Shown: positions 1-6,301 of the stretch, piece by piece
How the letters are laid out: every line of letters begins with the position of its first letter
Numbering within the stretch: the first letter of the stretch is position 1
Assembly: GCA_902494855.1 (NCBI GenBank)
Contig: CABUVC010000041.1
Coordinates: 1 to 11,337, forward strand
DNA from: an uncultured Collinsella sp.
Lineage (GTDB): Bacteria > Actinomycetota > Coriobacteriia > Coriobacteriales > Coriobacteriaceae
Length of the DNA stretch: 11,337 nt
Direction: 5' to 3'
Notes under the pieces: generated by a model
Seen by the model: only the letters and a program-made list of their open reading frames with translations
Databases searched by the model: none
What the model was told of the DNA's origin: nothing
Program-made: the position numbers and the translations under genes

Positions 1-575
1 GCCTTGTGCACGGCCGTCACCTTTTTGCGGCCGCAGCGGCGGGCATACTCAAAGGCATACTCCACAATGCGACGGCTCTTGGCGATAGAGATCGGCTTGA
101 TCGAGATGGCGGAATCGGCGGCGAAGGTCTTCTGGCCCGAGCGCTCGACAAGCTGCGAGAGCTCCTCGACCTCGGCAGCGCCCTCATCGAACTCGATGCC
201 GGCGTAGAGGTCCTCGGTGTTCTCGCGCACGATGACCAGGTCGACGTCGCGGAAGCGCGAGCCGTCGCCCGGCTGCGACAGGCAGGGGCGCACGCAGGCG
301 TACAGGTCGAAGTGCTTGCGCAGGGCGACGTTAACGCTGCGGAAACCCGTGCCGACCGGCGTGGTGATGGGACCCTTGATGGCAACCTTGGTCTGGGCGA
401 CCGCATCGAGCACGTGCTGGGGCAGCGGCGTGTCAAACTCGTCCATGACGCCGGCGCCGGCCTCCTGGACGTTCCAGTTGATCTGGACACCGGTGGCCTC
501 GACCACGCGGCGCATGGCCTGCGTAATCTCGGGACCGATACCGTCACCGGGAATCAGGACTACATCGTGCGCCAT
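1..575 (-). CDS. NAD-type isocitrate dehydrogenase, N-terminal part (3' end cut by window start)
   Basis: The first 191 residues are visible; the frame is still open at base 1. The product belongs to the isocitrate/isopropylmalate dehydrogenase family, which oxidatively decarboxylates a 2-hydroxy acid using NAD(P) and Mg2+ in the cytoplasm. The N-terminal strand reads VVLIPGDGIGPEIT (residues 5-18). The substrate loop RSVNVALR (79-86) has the Ser-x-Asn typical of isocitrate dehydrogenase rather than the Glu-x-Leu of isopropylmalate dehydrogenase. VRENTEDLYAGIE (116-128) and the closing VTAVHK also match NAD-type isocitrate dehydrogenase. Its likely role is making 2-oxoglutarate for glutamate synthesis (inference). 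The ATG at 575 follows GAGGAG at a good spacing, and that site lies inside the last codons of the HEAT gene, only 6 bases upstream, so the two are probably translationally coupled. Cofactor choice (NAD versus NADP) cannot be settled from this part. Confidence 0.9.
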   Translation of the reverse strand, partial: MAHDVVLIPGDGIGPEITQAMRRVVEATGVQINWNVQEAGAGVMDEFDTPLPQHVLDAVAQTKVAIKGPITTPVGTGFRSVNVALRKHFDLYACVRPCLSQPGDGSRFRDVDLVIVRENTEDLYAGIEFDEGAAEVEELSQLVERSGQKTFAADSAISIKPISIAKSRRIVEYAFEYARRCGRKKVTAVHK

Positions 576-581
576 AATCTG

Positions 582-1280
582 TTACTCCTCGTCTTCGGCG
601 TCGTCAGATTTTTTAACGCTAGCACGCTTCTTCTTTTTGGAGAGATCCAGGCCAAAACGTTTAACAAGCATTTCGCAAATCTCGCTCGAACGGGCCTTGA
701 GATAGCTGCCCTTGCCGTTCTCGGCATCGAACTTAAGGCGCAGCGCAAGCTTCTCGGCAACCTCGGCGTCGATCTCGCCCTGGCAAAACTCGTACAGGCA
801 ACCGAGCATGTCGCGATACTCGAGGTCGCCGTGGTAGCACTGGATGGCCTCGTCCAGGATGGGCCAAGCCTCGCGCGAACGCTCGACGCTCGTGGCACCC
901 CACACGCACAGCAGGCGGAAGGCGGCATAGCGCAGCGTGGAGGAGATCTCGTCGAACAGTGCAGTCTCGGCGCCCTCAAAGGCATCGCCCAGCTGCTCGG
1001 GGCAGGTGGTGGCAAGCGCCGTCAGGGCATCGAGGGCCTCCCAGCGGGTCTGAGCCTCGGGGCGGTCGAGCGCCTCGATCAACGCGGGCACGCAGGGCAC
1101 GACGCGCTGCGGATCGCGCTCGGCAAGCAGGTGCAGCACGCGGGCGGCAAACTGGCGGATGCGGCGCGTGGGGCAGCCGAGCTCCTGGACCAGGCGATCG
1201 ACGGCGTTCTCGTTCTCCTCTGCCAGCTGGAGCTGTGCCAGCTCCTCGTCGGTGAGCTGTTCGTCTTTGTTTTCTGCCAT
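582..1280 (-). CDS. HEAT-repeat protein
   Basis: A 232-residue soluble protein built mainly of paired amphipathic helices. Repeat-like units run at about residues 26-55, 63-97, 106-146 and 148-185; the second (VPCVPALIEAL, then RWEALDALTALA) is the clearest HEAT/PBS-type unit. Such alpha-solenoids normally act as protein-protein scaffolds; no catalytic motif is visible. The N-terminus is acidic and Gln/Glu-rich, and the C-terminus carries a KKKKR patch (215-219) followed by an acidic end. The ATG at 1280 is preceded by an AAGAGG site. The gene lies 15 bases after the small membrane-protein gene and 6 bases before isocitrate dehydrogenase, so it is an internal member of a four-gene unit. Its partner is unknown; the neighbouring dehydrogenases or the membrane protein are guesses only. 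Confidence 0.85.
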   Translation of the reverse strand: MAENKDEQLTDEELAQLQLAEENENAVDRLVQELGCPTRRIRQFAARVLHLLAERDPQRVVPCVPALIEALDRPEAQTRWEALDALTALATTCPEQLGDAFEGAETALFDEISSTLRYAAFRLLCVWGATSVERSREAWPILDEAIQCYHGDLEYRDMLGCLYEFCQGEIDAEVAEKLALRLKFDAENGKGSYLKARSSEICEMLVKRFGLDLSKKKKRASVKKSDDAEDEE

Positions 1281-1295
1281 AGTTACCTCTTCTTT

Positions 1296-1724
1296 TTATT
1301 TCTTGGCGTGCTTGCCAGCACCCTTGCTGTCATCAGTGACCGAGATGAGCTGTCGGTCGGCCGCGCCATTGCGACGCGCACGGCGGCGCTCCTCGGCGTC
1401 GCCCGCATCGGCGGCGGCACGGTGAGCCTTGTTGACGTTAAAGACCTCGTCGTGCTTACGCCACGGACCGACGGACTCGCCAAAGCTCATCTTAAGACCG
1501 GCGATAAAGCCGCCGAGCCAGCCGATTGGAGCAAACTGCACCAGCGGGAACAGCGAGAACACCCAGGTCAGTAGGACGACTGCTGCCGCTCCCGCAAAGT
1601 TGGCAATCCAGTAGTCGCGCTTGGTGATGACGCGCTTTTCGCACGCCCACTGGCCGCACAAAAAGCCAATGTAGATCGCAAAGAGAAAGAGCGCCAGCGC
1701 AAGCACCACGAACGTCCAGCTCAT
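1296..1724 (-). CDS. small membrane protein with basic cytoplasmic tail
   Basis: A 142-residue protein I do not recognise as a named family. TM1 covers about residues 3-25 (FVVLALALFLFAIYIGF) and TM2 about 40-62 (IANFAGAAAVVLLTWVFSLF). A shorter Gly-rich hydrophobic stretch (63-80) may be a third or re-entrant segment. The remainder (about 85-142) is hydrophilic and rich in Arg, Lys and Ala (EERRRARRNG), so the tail is probably cytoplasmic. I chose the ATG at 1724 because GGGGAG lies 8 bases upstream; an in-frame extension to 1760 would run into the His/Cys tail of the preceding gene and lacks a ribosome-binding site. It starts 5 bases after that gene's stop and ends 15 bases before the HEAT gene, implying co-translation. 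Function unknown. Confidence 0.82.
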   Translation of the reverse strand: MSWTFVVLALALFLFAIYIGFLCGQWACEKRVITKRDYWIANFAGAAAVVLLTWVFSLFPLVQFAPIGWLGGFIAGLKMSFGESVGPWRKHDEVFNVNKAHRAAADAGDAEERRRARRNGAADRQLISVTDDSKGAGKHAKK

Positions 1725-1729
1725 GGGCG

Positions 1730-2809
1730 CTACTCCCCGTGATGGTGGCCGCAGCAGCACTCGTGGCCGTCGTCATGGCCGTGACCGCCGCAGCACTCGT
1801 GGTCCTCACCGTGGTGGTGACCACAACCGCACTCGTGGTCGTCGCCATGCTCGCCGCAACCGCAGCCTTCCTCGTGAGCACCATGCTCCTCGGGACGATA
1901 CTGCGACCAGTCCAGACCGGCGGCGATGGCATCGGCCTCCTCCTTATAGAGGACCGTGATGGCCTGGGTGCCCAGCTTGGCGCCACCGATGGCGTCGAGC
2001 ATGTCGTAGAGCGTAAAGGCCACGTCGGCGCCGGGCAGCGCGAGCTCGCGGTCATCGGCGTAGGCGAGCGCCAGACGCAGGTCCTTAATGAAGTGCTCGA
2101 CCATAAAGCCGGGCTTGTAGTCGCCGTCGAGCGCCTTGGGTGCCAGGCTCTCCATGGCGCCGGACTTACCGGTGCCGCCCAGAATCATCTGGCGGGTCTT
2201 CTCCAGGTCAAGGCCGCTCAGCTCGGCAAATGCCATGGCGTCTGCCATGCCGACCATGCAGGCGCCCAGCGACACCTGGTTGGCGAGCTTGGCAGCCTGG
2301 CCCTTGCCGGCGCCGTCGAAGCAGCAGATGTTTGCCGCAAAGGTGGAAAGGATGTCGCGGACCGGGGCAATGTCGTTCTCGGTGGCACCCACGATAGCCG
2401 TAAGCGTGCCGGCGATAGCACCCGACTCGCCGCCGGTGACGGGGCAGTCAAACGCCATGCGGCCCGTGACCTGGGCGGCCTCGGCAATGTCGCGTGCCAG
2501 CTCGGGCGCGCTCGTGGTGAGGTCGATCAGGACCGCACCGGGCTTAGTGCACGCGAGCAGGCCGTCGCCCGCCAGGTAGAGCTCCTCGACCTCGGAGGGA
2601 TAACCCACCATGGTAAAGACGACGTCGGCGTTCGCCGCGGCATCTGCCGGCGTATCGGCCCAGACGGCACCGCGCTCAACGAGCGCTGCGGCCTTGGACT
2701 TGGTGCGATTGTTGACCGTGACGGGATAGCCGGCGTCCAGAATGTGGCCGGCGATGGGGGCACCCATAATTCCGGTGCCGATAAATGCGACAGAGAGCTT
2801 GTTTGCCAT
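1730..2809 (-). CDS. 3-hydroxyisobutyrate dehydrogenase / tartronate semialdehyde reductase family oxidoreductase with His/Cys-rich tail
   Basis: A 359-residue member of the beta-hydroxyacid dehydrogenase family (MmsB/GarR type), which uses NAD(P)H to interconvert a 3-hydroxy acid and its semialdehyde. The Rossmann motif GTGIMGAPIAG is at 11-21, with NNRT at 33-36 after the second strand, DCPVTGG (substrate loop, usually DAPVSGG) at 121-127, GKGQAAKLANQ at 168-178 with the expected catalytic Lys174, and KDL at 242-244. The catalytic body ends near residue 300, a normal length for the family. Residues 307-359 are an added tail with 14 His and 9 Cys in 53 residues, based on a 12-residue repeat beginning HEC. 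The ATG at 2809 follows AAGGAAAGG. It is the first gene of a close unit with the membrane, HEAT and isocitrate dehydrogenase genes. The true substrate cannot be read from sequence. The tail suggests metal binding (inference). Confidence 0.92.
   Translation of the reverse strand: MANKLSVAFIGTGIMGAPIAGHILDAGYPVTVNNRTKSKAAALVERGAVWADTPADAAANADVVFTMVGYPSEVEELYLAGDGLLACTKPGAVLIDLTTSAPELARDIAEAAQVTGRMAFDCPVTGGESGAIAGTLTAIVGATENDIAPVRDILSTFAANICCFDGAGKGQAAKLANQVSLGACMVGMADAMAFAELSGLDLEKTRQMILGGTGKSGAMESLAPKALDGDYKPGFMVEHFIKDLRLALAYADDRELALPGADVAFTLYDMLDAIGGAKLGTQAITVLYKEEADAIAAGLDWSQYRPEEHGAHEEGCGCGEHGDDHECGCGHHHGEDHECCGGHGHDDGHECCCGHHHGE
1733..1873 (-). repeat. tandem 36-bp (12-residue) His/Cys coding repeat
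   Basis: The plus-strand string gcactcgtgg recurs at 1757, 1793 and 1829, exactly 36 bases apart. In the protein this gives three units starting HEC at residues 325, 337 and 349, with cores HECGCGHHHG, HECCGGHGHDDG and HECCCGHHHG. A degenerate fourth copy lies upstream (residues 313-324, with CGCG and GDD). The exact 12-residue phase points to growth by tandem duplication at the 3' end of the dehydrogenase gene. Confidence 0.85.
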
Positions 2810-2834
2810 GAAACCTTTCCTTTTGGGTTGGGCG

Positions 2835-2863
2835 TTATTACCAGGTTGAATACTCGGTGCCAG
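2835..2863 (-). promoter_or_regulatory. weak candidate promoter for the dehydrogenase unit
   Basis: On the minus strand CTGGCA (2863-2858) is followed after 17 bases by TAATAA (2840-2835), with a TG in the extended -10 position. Matches to consensus are only partial. It sits in the 98-base gap between degV and the dehydrogenase gene, 26 bases upstream of the ATG. I see no terminator in that gap, so read-through from degV is equally possible. Confidence 0.25.
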
Positions 2864-2907
2864 CGTTTGGGCTGTGAGTCGAGGGCGATTACGGACGCGT
2901 TTCTTGC

Positions 2908-3861
2908 CTACTGGCCGCGCACCCGGCGGGCGATGCGGTCGGAAAGAGACGCCTTGTCGGCGCGGTTCTTACCCCAAAACGCGCAGGCCACCATGCCGGG
3001 ACCCACGTGCGAGCCGATGGTGGGGCCCACGGAGCTTCGAATGATCGTGACGTCGGCGCAGCCCTCCTCCTTACGGATGGCGGCCTCGAGCCAGTCGCCG
3101 TCCTTATCGGCATCAGCCGTCATGATGGCGATGGGCATGGTGCGGTCGGGCACGTAGTTCTCGCGGAACGACTTGAGGATGGACTTGAGCGCCTTCTTGC
3201 GACCGCGGTTGACGCCGATCAGCGACAGCGAGCCGGCCAGGTCGTAGGACAGCTCGGGTTTGACGTCGAGCTTTGCCGTGAGCTGTGCCGCCGCGGGCGG
3301 AATGCGGCCGCCGGCAGCCAGCGCGTCAAAGCTCTCGAGCGTAAAGTAGCCGTGCACGTAGGTCTTGGCCTCGTTTGCCCAGTCGACCAGCTGCTTAGCG
3401 GTCAATCCCGCCGAGCGCTGGCGCACGGCCTCAAGCGCCAAGAGCTCGCCGGTCGCACAGGGCAGAGCGTTGTCGACCACGTACAGCTCAAAGTTGGGAT
3501 ACTCGGCGCGCACGGCATCTGCCGCCTGACACGCGGAGTTGTAGCTCGACGACAGCGCCGAGGTAAAGCACAGGTAGACCGTGGGCGTACCCTCTTTGGC
3601 GCACTCGGTAAAGAACTCGATATAGCGACCGAGCGACACAGCCGAGGTGGACACGCGGGCACCGGCGCGCATGCGGTCGTAGAACTCCTTGGGTGTGATG
3701 CTCGACCAGATGTCATCCGTGCGCTCCTCGCCATCGATAATGAAGGGGAAACCCAAGATATCGACATCGAGGTTCGCGGCGACCTCGGGGCTAAAGTCGC
3801 AGCAGGTATCGACAACGATGCGGCAACGGTCCGAATGACCGGCGGATACGGCCTTGTCCAT
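2908..3861 (-). CDS. DegV family protein (FakB-like fatty-acid-binding protein)
   Basis: A 317-residue DegV-family protein. In characterised members (FakB) the protein carries a fatty acid while the kinase FakA phosphorylates it, feeding exogenous fatty acids into phospholipid synthesis. Family landmarks in order are IVVDTCCDFS near the N-terminus (usually DTSSDL), VSTSAVSLGRYIEFF, CFTSALSSSYNSAC (usually SS.LSGTY), DNALPCATGELLALEAV, LAAGGRIPP followed by KPELSYD, NRGRKKALKSI, and the late GSHVGPGMVACAF. Cys replaces Ser in the first motif, and the ligand pocket may differ. I chose the ATG at 3861, 8 bases after AAGGAG; a TTG one codon earlier is possible. The upstream hpf terminator ends only a few bases before this ribosome-binding site. 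No fakA-like gene is in the window. Confidence 0.9.
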   Translation of the reverse strand: MDKAVSAGHSDRCRIVVDTCCDFSPEVAANLDVDILGFPFIIDGEERTDDIWSSITPKEFYDRMRAGARVSTSAVSLGRYIEFFTECAKEGTPTVYLCFTSALSSSYNSACQAADAVRAEYPNFELYVVDNALPCATGELLALEAVRQRSAGLTAKQLVDWANEAKTYVHGYFTLESFDALAAGGRIPPAAAQLTAKLDVKPELSYDLAGSLSLIGVNRGRKKALKSILKSFRENYVPDRTMPIAIMTADADKDGDWLEAAIRKEEGCADVTIIRSSVGPTIGSHVGPGMVACAFWGKNRADKASLSDRIARRVRGQ

Positions 3862-3879
3862 CAAAGCGACTCCTTACGT

Positions 3880-3912
3880 AAAAAAGGCGGCCATCCGCAT
3901 GGGATGACCGCC
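3880..3912 (-). terminator. intrinsic terminator of hpf
   Basis: Read on the minus strand, an 11-bp stem (GGCGGTCATCC pairing with GGATGGCCGCC, with one G-T wobble) closes a 5-base loop and is followed directly by six T. It lies 30 bases after the hpf stop codon. Its T-run ends about 5 bases before the degV Shine-Dalgarno sequence. Confidence 0.9.
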
Positions 3913-3916
3913 GGCC

Positions 3917-3936
3917 GTTAACTCATGCAAGTTAAC
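3917..3936. promoter_or_regulatory. 7-bp inverted repeat GTTAACT-N6-AGTTAAC, possible operator
   Basis: A perfect inverted repeat with arms at 3917-3923 and 3930-3936 around CATGCA, lying between the hpf stop and its terminator. Its symmetry and 20-base length suit a dimeric repressor, but it could also be a small hairpin stacked on the terminator. No regulator gene is in the window. Confidence 0.4.
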
Positions 3937-3941
3937 GTATT

Positions 3942-4526
3942 TTACTCGTCAAGTGTTTCGATGCGGGGCTTGATGATGCCATATCCACCATTCTTACGGT
4001 GATACACCACATTGATGAGACCGGTCGTCGCGTTCTCGAACACGTAGAAGTCGTGGCCCAGCAGATCGGTCTGAACCAGCGCCTGCTCCTCAGTCATCGG
4101 GGTGACGTCGATAACCTTCTCGCGGACGAGCAGGTCGTCCTCCTCCTCGGGCAGCAGCAGGTCGGCCAGATCCTCGACGCGCTCGACCGGCGCGACATCC
4201 GCGGCGCTGGCACCGCCCTGGCGGTTGTCCACGACCTTGGTCTTGAACTTACGCAGCTGGCGGGTGACCTTATCGGCGGAGAGGTCGATGGCGGCGTACA
4301 TATCTGCACCGTGCTCGGCAACGCGAATCACCGAACCGCGGGCGCGAACCGTAACCTCGACGATTGCCGGGTTGGGGTTCGAGGGGTTCTTCTCATAGCG
4401 AAGTACAACGTCGACCGTCATGGGCTCGATATCGAAAACCTTGAGCGCCTCGCCGATCTTCTCATCCACATGCGCACGCAGAGCATCGGTTACCGTCGTC
4501 TTGCGTCCAGAAACCTTGATATCCAT
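3942..4526 (-). CDS. hpf: long-form ribosome hibernation promoting factor
   Basis: A 194-residue long-form HPF, which binds the decoding region of the 30S subunit and pairs ribosomes into inactive 100S dimers in starved or stationary cells. The N-terminal domain (about 1-97: MDIKVSGRKTTVTDALRAHV, then AEHGADMYAAIDLSADKVTRQLRK) has the beta-alpha-beta layout of the YfiA/HPF fold. An acidic linker (about 113-138, LLLPEEEDDLL) joins the C-terminal dimerisation domain (about 139-194), with the family signature FYVFENATTGLINVVYHRKNGGYGIIKPR spread over 160-188. I chose the ATG at 4526 because TTGGAG lies 7 bases upstream and the domain begins there; the longer frame to 4586 adds 20 residues with no family match. 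It appears monocistronic, with a terminator 30 bases after its stop. Confidence 0.95.
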   Translation of the reverse strand: MDIKVSGRKTTVTDALRAHVDEKIGEALKVFDIEPMTVDVVLRYEKNPSNPNPAIVEVTVRARGSVIRVAEHGADMYAAIDLSADKVTRQLRKFKTKVVDNRQGGASAADVAPVERVEDLADLLLPEEEDDLLVREKVIDVTPMTEEQALVQTDLLGHDFYVFENATTGLINVVYHRKNGGYGIIKPRIETLDE

Positions 4527-4568
4527 ACGTGGCTCCAATCTGCCTCGGGGACTTACTGTACTGGCTAT

Positions 4569-4592
4569 GTACCCATTGCCGTGCATTTAATC
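4569..4592 (-). promoter_or_regulatory. possible SigB-type promoter for hpf
   Basis: On the minus strand GATTAA (4592-4587), 12 bases, then GGGTAC (4574-4569). This is one mismatch per box from the Bacillus general-stress consensus GTTTAA/GGGTAT. It would give a leader of about 35 bases before the hpf ATG. No good housekeeping promoter is visible nearby. Whether this organism has a SigB-like factor is unknown. Confidence 0.25.
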
Positions 4593-4647
4593 ACGCGGAT
4601 TCCTAAAGACCCGAATAACGATTGCTTGGTACCGCATACCGAAGTCT

Positions 4648-4671
4648 CGCACTTTTCTGTGGCAAAGTGCG
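4648..4671. promoter_or_regulatory. 8-bp inverted repeat CGCACTTT-N8-AAAGTGCG upstream of hpf
   Basis: A perfect inverted repeat with arms at 4648-4655 and 4664-4671 around an 8-base spacer, about 120 bases upstream of the hpf start. It is not followed by a T-run on either strand, so it is more likely an operator than a terminator. No regulator is assigned. Confidence 0.4.
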
Positions 4672-4743
4672 CTATAGGAGGGAGCCGGCGACTTTGTATT
4701 TGGTCCCGAAAATTGGCTTTGACCTGCTGGTTTTATAGAGATG

Positions 4744-4777
4744 AAAAAGCCGGGCTCCCCTATTGGGGAAGCCCGGC
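4744..4777 (-). terminator. intrinsic terminator of the solute-binding lipoprotein gene
   Basis: On the minus strand GCCGGGCTTCCCC pairs with GGGGAGCCCGGC (12 bp, one bulged T) around a 4-base loop, followed by five T. It lies about 67 bases after the stop codon at 4844. The strand opposite has no T-run. Confidence 0.9.
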
Positions 4778-4806
4778 AGTGCGTGTTGAAACCGTGAAGA
4801 GGCATC

Positions 4807-4825
4807 TCTCCTAGCGCATAGGAGA
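4807..4825 (-). other. 7-bp hairpin just after the lipoprotein gene
   Basis: TCTCCTA and TAGGAGA form a perfect inverted repeat around 5 bases. It lies 19 bases past the stop codon and before the strong terminator. There is no T-run, so it may protect the 3' end or merely be incidental. Confidence 0.4.
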
Positions 4826-4843
4826 CGCCACCCCTAGCAATAA

Positions 4844-5869
4844 CTAGCTATTAAGCTTGTTAATGTCGTCGTCGGTGATGGTGTCTTCCTGGCTGGACGA
4901 TTTGTCTTCGGAGGATGCGGTCTCATTGTTGGAATCGGAGGACTCGCTGCCGGAGGATGTGGTCTCGCTGGACTCAGAGTCGCCCGGCTGCACGTTAGCG
5001 CCCGAAACCGTCTTAGTGGTGAGGTCGTAGGGCATCGTGCCGTACCAGACGCAGTGGACCGCCTCGAGCGTGCCGTCGGCCGTAATACCGTCGAGGGCAT
5101 CGCTCACGGCACGACACAGTTCGTCATTGGACGAAAGGCCTGCAACACCAAGCGTCGAGGGCGCCTCGAGCGCACCGACATAGGAGATCTCGCTCATCAG
5201 TCGCGCAAGGTAACCGCCAGCCGTGGAGTCGCAGATCACATAGTCGACCTCGCCGGACTCGAGCGCCTCAAAGCACTCGTTGATGTTGGAGTAAGTCTTT
5301 TGGTTGGCGGTGATGCTCTGCTTAGCAAGCGCCTCCTGCGAGGCCGAGGACATCTGGATACCCAGAGTAGACGTGTTAAGGGTATCGGTGGAAACGCTCA
5401 GCGACCCACCATCGCTGGTTTTACCGAACACGGAAGCGGCATCGTACAGGCAGGTGCCGAGCGAGCTAACGTCCCCGTCCGTAGAGTTGATCTCGCCGAT
5501 AAAGATATCAGCCTTTTTGTCACCGAGCGCGGAACCTGCCGAGGACGCATCGACAAAGGCGACCTTAAGGCCCATGCGGCTTGCGAGGGCGCGGGCAGCG
5601 TCGACTGCATACCCCGTGAGCTCGCCGTCAGCGCCCTGCATGGCCTGCGGCGCATCGGAGGTATCGAGGGCAACCGTCAGGGTACCGGGAGTGACCAGGG
5701 CATCATCCGACACCGTGGGCGTGACGGTCTCGTACTCGATCTGGTCGATCGTGGGAGTCGTGAACGTAGACAGCGGGTTGAACGCGCATCCGCTCAGGCC
5801 CAAAACGGCGATGACCGCTGCGGTCCCAGCACCTAACCGAGCCGCGTGCATCAAGCTGCCCCTCACCAT
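4844..5869 (-). CDS. amino-acid-type ABC transporter substrate-binding lipoprotein
   Basis: A 341-residue lipoprotein of the SBP_bac_3 type (polar amino acid-binding), predicted to sit on the outer face of the membrane and hand a small solute to an ABC permease. The signal peptide has Arg near the N-terminus, a core TAAVIAVLGL and a lipobox LSGC with the lipidated Cys28. The binding domain starts at PGTLTVALDTSDAPQAM, with GELTGYAVDAARALASRMG, KADIFIGEI, and the second-lobe segments GIQMSSASQEAL and EVDYVICDS. About the last 50 residues are an acidic Ser/Glu/Asp/Asn-rich tail. The ATG at 5869 is used here; the in-frame ATG at 5851 follows GAGGGG at 7 bases and is about as likely. No permease or ATPase gene lies nearby, so it is an orphan here. 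It has its own terminator. Confidence 0.88.
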   Translation of the reverse strand: MVRGSLMHAARLGAGTAAVIAVLGLSGCAFNPLSTFTTPTIDQIEYETVTPTVSDDALVTPGTLTVALDTSDAPQAMQGADGELTGYAVDAARALASRMGLKVAFVDASSAGSALGDKKADIFIGEINSTDGDVSSLGTCLYDAASVFGKTSDGGSLSVSTDTLNTSTLGIQMSSASQEALAKQSITANQKTYSNINECFEALESGEVDYVICDSTAGGYLARLMSEISYVGALEAPSTLGVAGLSSNDELCRAVSDALDGITADGTLEAVHCVWYGTMPYDLTTKTVSGANVQPGDSESSETTSSGSESSDSNNETASSEDKSSSQEDTITDDDINKLNS

Positions 5870-6193
5870 GTCCACTACCCTGCCTTCTGTGTCGTATACG
5901 ATCCGTGCGTTGCGCGGAATATCAGATTGTTCCCACCAGCTGACCTGGTATTTGACCCCACACTTGCGCACCGGGGTGTTTGCTCGGGAGGCCGCAGCCA
6001 CCTTCACGACTGACCCGCTCGCCCGCGAGGCGGTATTGCCCCAAAGAAAGTAGAACGGACGGTGCGGCTTACATCTAGGACGCGCCATGATCGCGCCGCG
6101 CGCACGCGGTCGCTTACGTGGATCCCTTTGACCGCGTCTGTCTTGGACTAGGATGGACATTTCGTCCGTCCGCAACCACAGCCTGGCAGGAAC
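5870..6193 (-). other. long structured leader of the lipoprotein gene
   Basis: About 325 bases between the likely transcription start and the lipoprotein ATG. It can form hairpins at 6151-6171 (two short stems around one mismatch) and 6104-6137 (perfect 8-bp arms ACGCGGTC/GACCGCGT). The lipoprotein reading frame stays open upstream through the whole leader; an ATG at 6088 would add 73 residues (starting MARPRCKPHR). That start lacks a ribosome-binding site, and the addition would bury the signal peptide, so I treat this as untranslated. I do not recognise a known riboswitch or T-box. Confidence 0.45.
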
Positions 6194-6200
6194 GTAGCGC

Positions 6201-6229
6201 ATTATAGCTAAGTTCAAGCTAAAGTTTAA
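6201..6229 (-). promoter_or_regulatory. promoter of the solute-binding lipoprotein gene
   Basis: On the minus strand a perfect TATAAT (6206-6201) lies 17 bases after TTAAAC (6229-6224), a half match to TTGACA. It is the best -10 box in the window and lies in locally AT-rich sequence. It predicts a start near 6193. Confidence 0.55.
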
Positions 6230-6301
6230 GGTTAGGGGCGTCATTCGCATCGCGAGTACAGATTTCGCAGGTCGGAGTGGGCTATTCGTGCCCCTGTGAA
6301 G

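Larger units (their letters stand above)
4527..4843. other. 317-base gap between the lipoprotein gene and hpf
   Basis: No credible gene. From the upstream side on the minus strand it holds a 7-bp hairpin (4807-4825), the intrinsic terminator of the lipoprotein gene (4744-4777), an 8-bp inverted repeat (4648-4671), a possible stress-type promoter (4569-4592) and the hpf ribosome-binding site. A short 72-codon frame at 4587-4805 runs through the terminator and is not counted as a gene. Confidence 0.7.

Noticed and set aside
6..1574. 522-codon open frame on the plus strand
   Set aside because: It lies opposite three well-supported minus-strand genes (isocitrate dehydrogenase, HEAT, membrane protein) and is a by-product of GC-rich codon use; no family resemblance or ribosome-binding site.
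1739..3157. 472-codon plus-strand frame starting with a hydrophobic Val/Ala-rich stretch that looks like a membrane protein
   Set aside because: The hydrophobic start is the complement of the His/Cys repeat of the dehydrogenase; the rest is antisense to that gene and degV.
4527..4586. 20-residue N-terminal extension of HPF
   Set aside because: The family domain starts at the ATG at 4526, which has a good ribosome-binding site; the extension has none.
4587..4805. 72-codon minus-strand frame
   Set aside because: It runs through the terminator at 4744-4777, has no ribosome-binding site and its sequence resembles nothing.
5870..6250. N-terminal extension of the lipoprotein to 468 residues
   Set aside because: It would begin upstream of the likely -10 box and would place the signal peptide and lipobox deep inside the protein.
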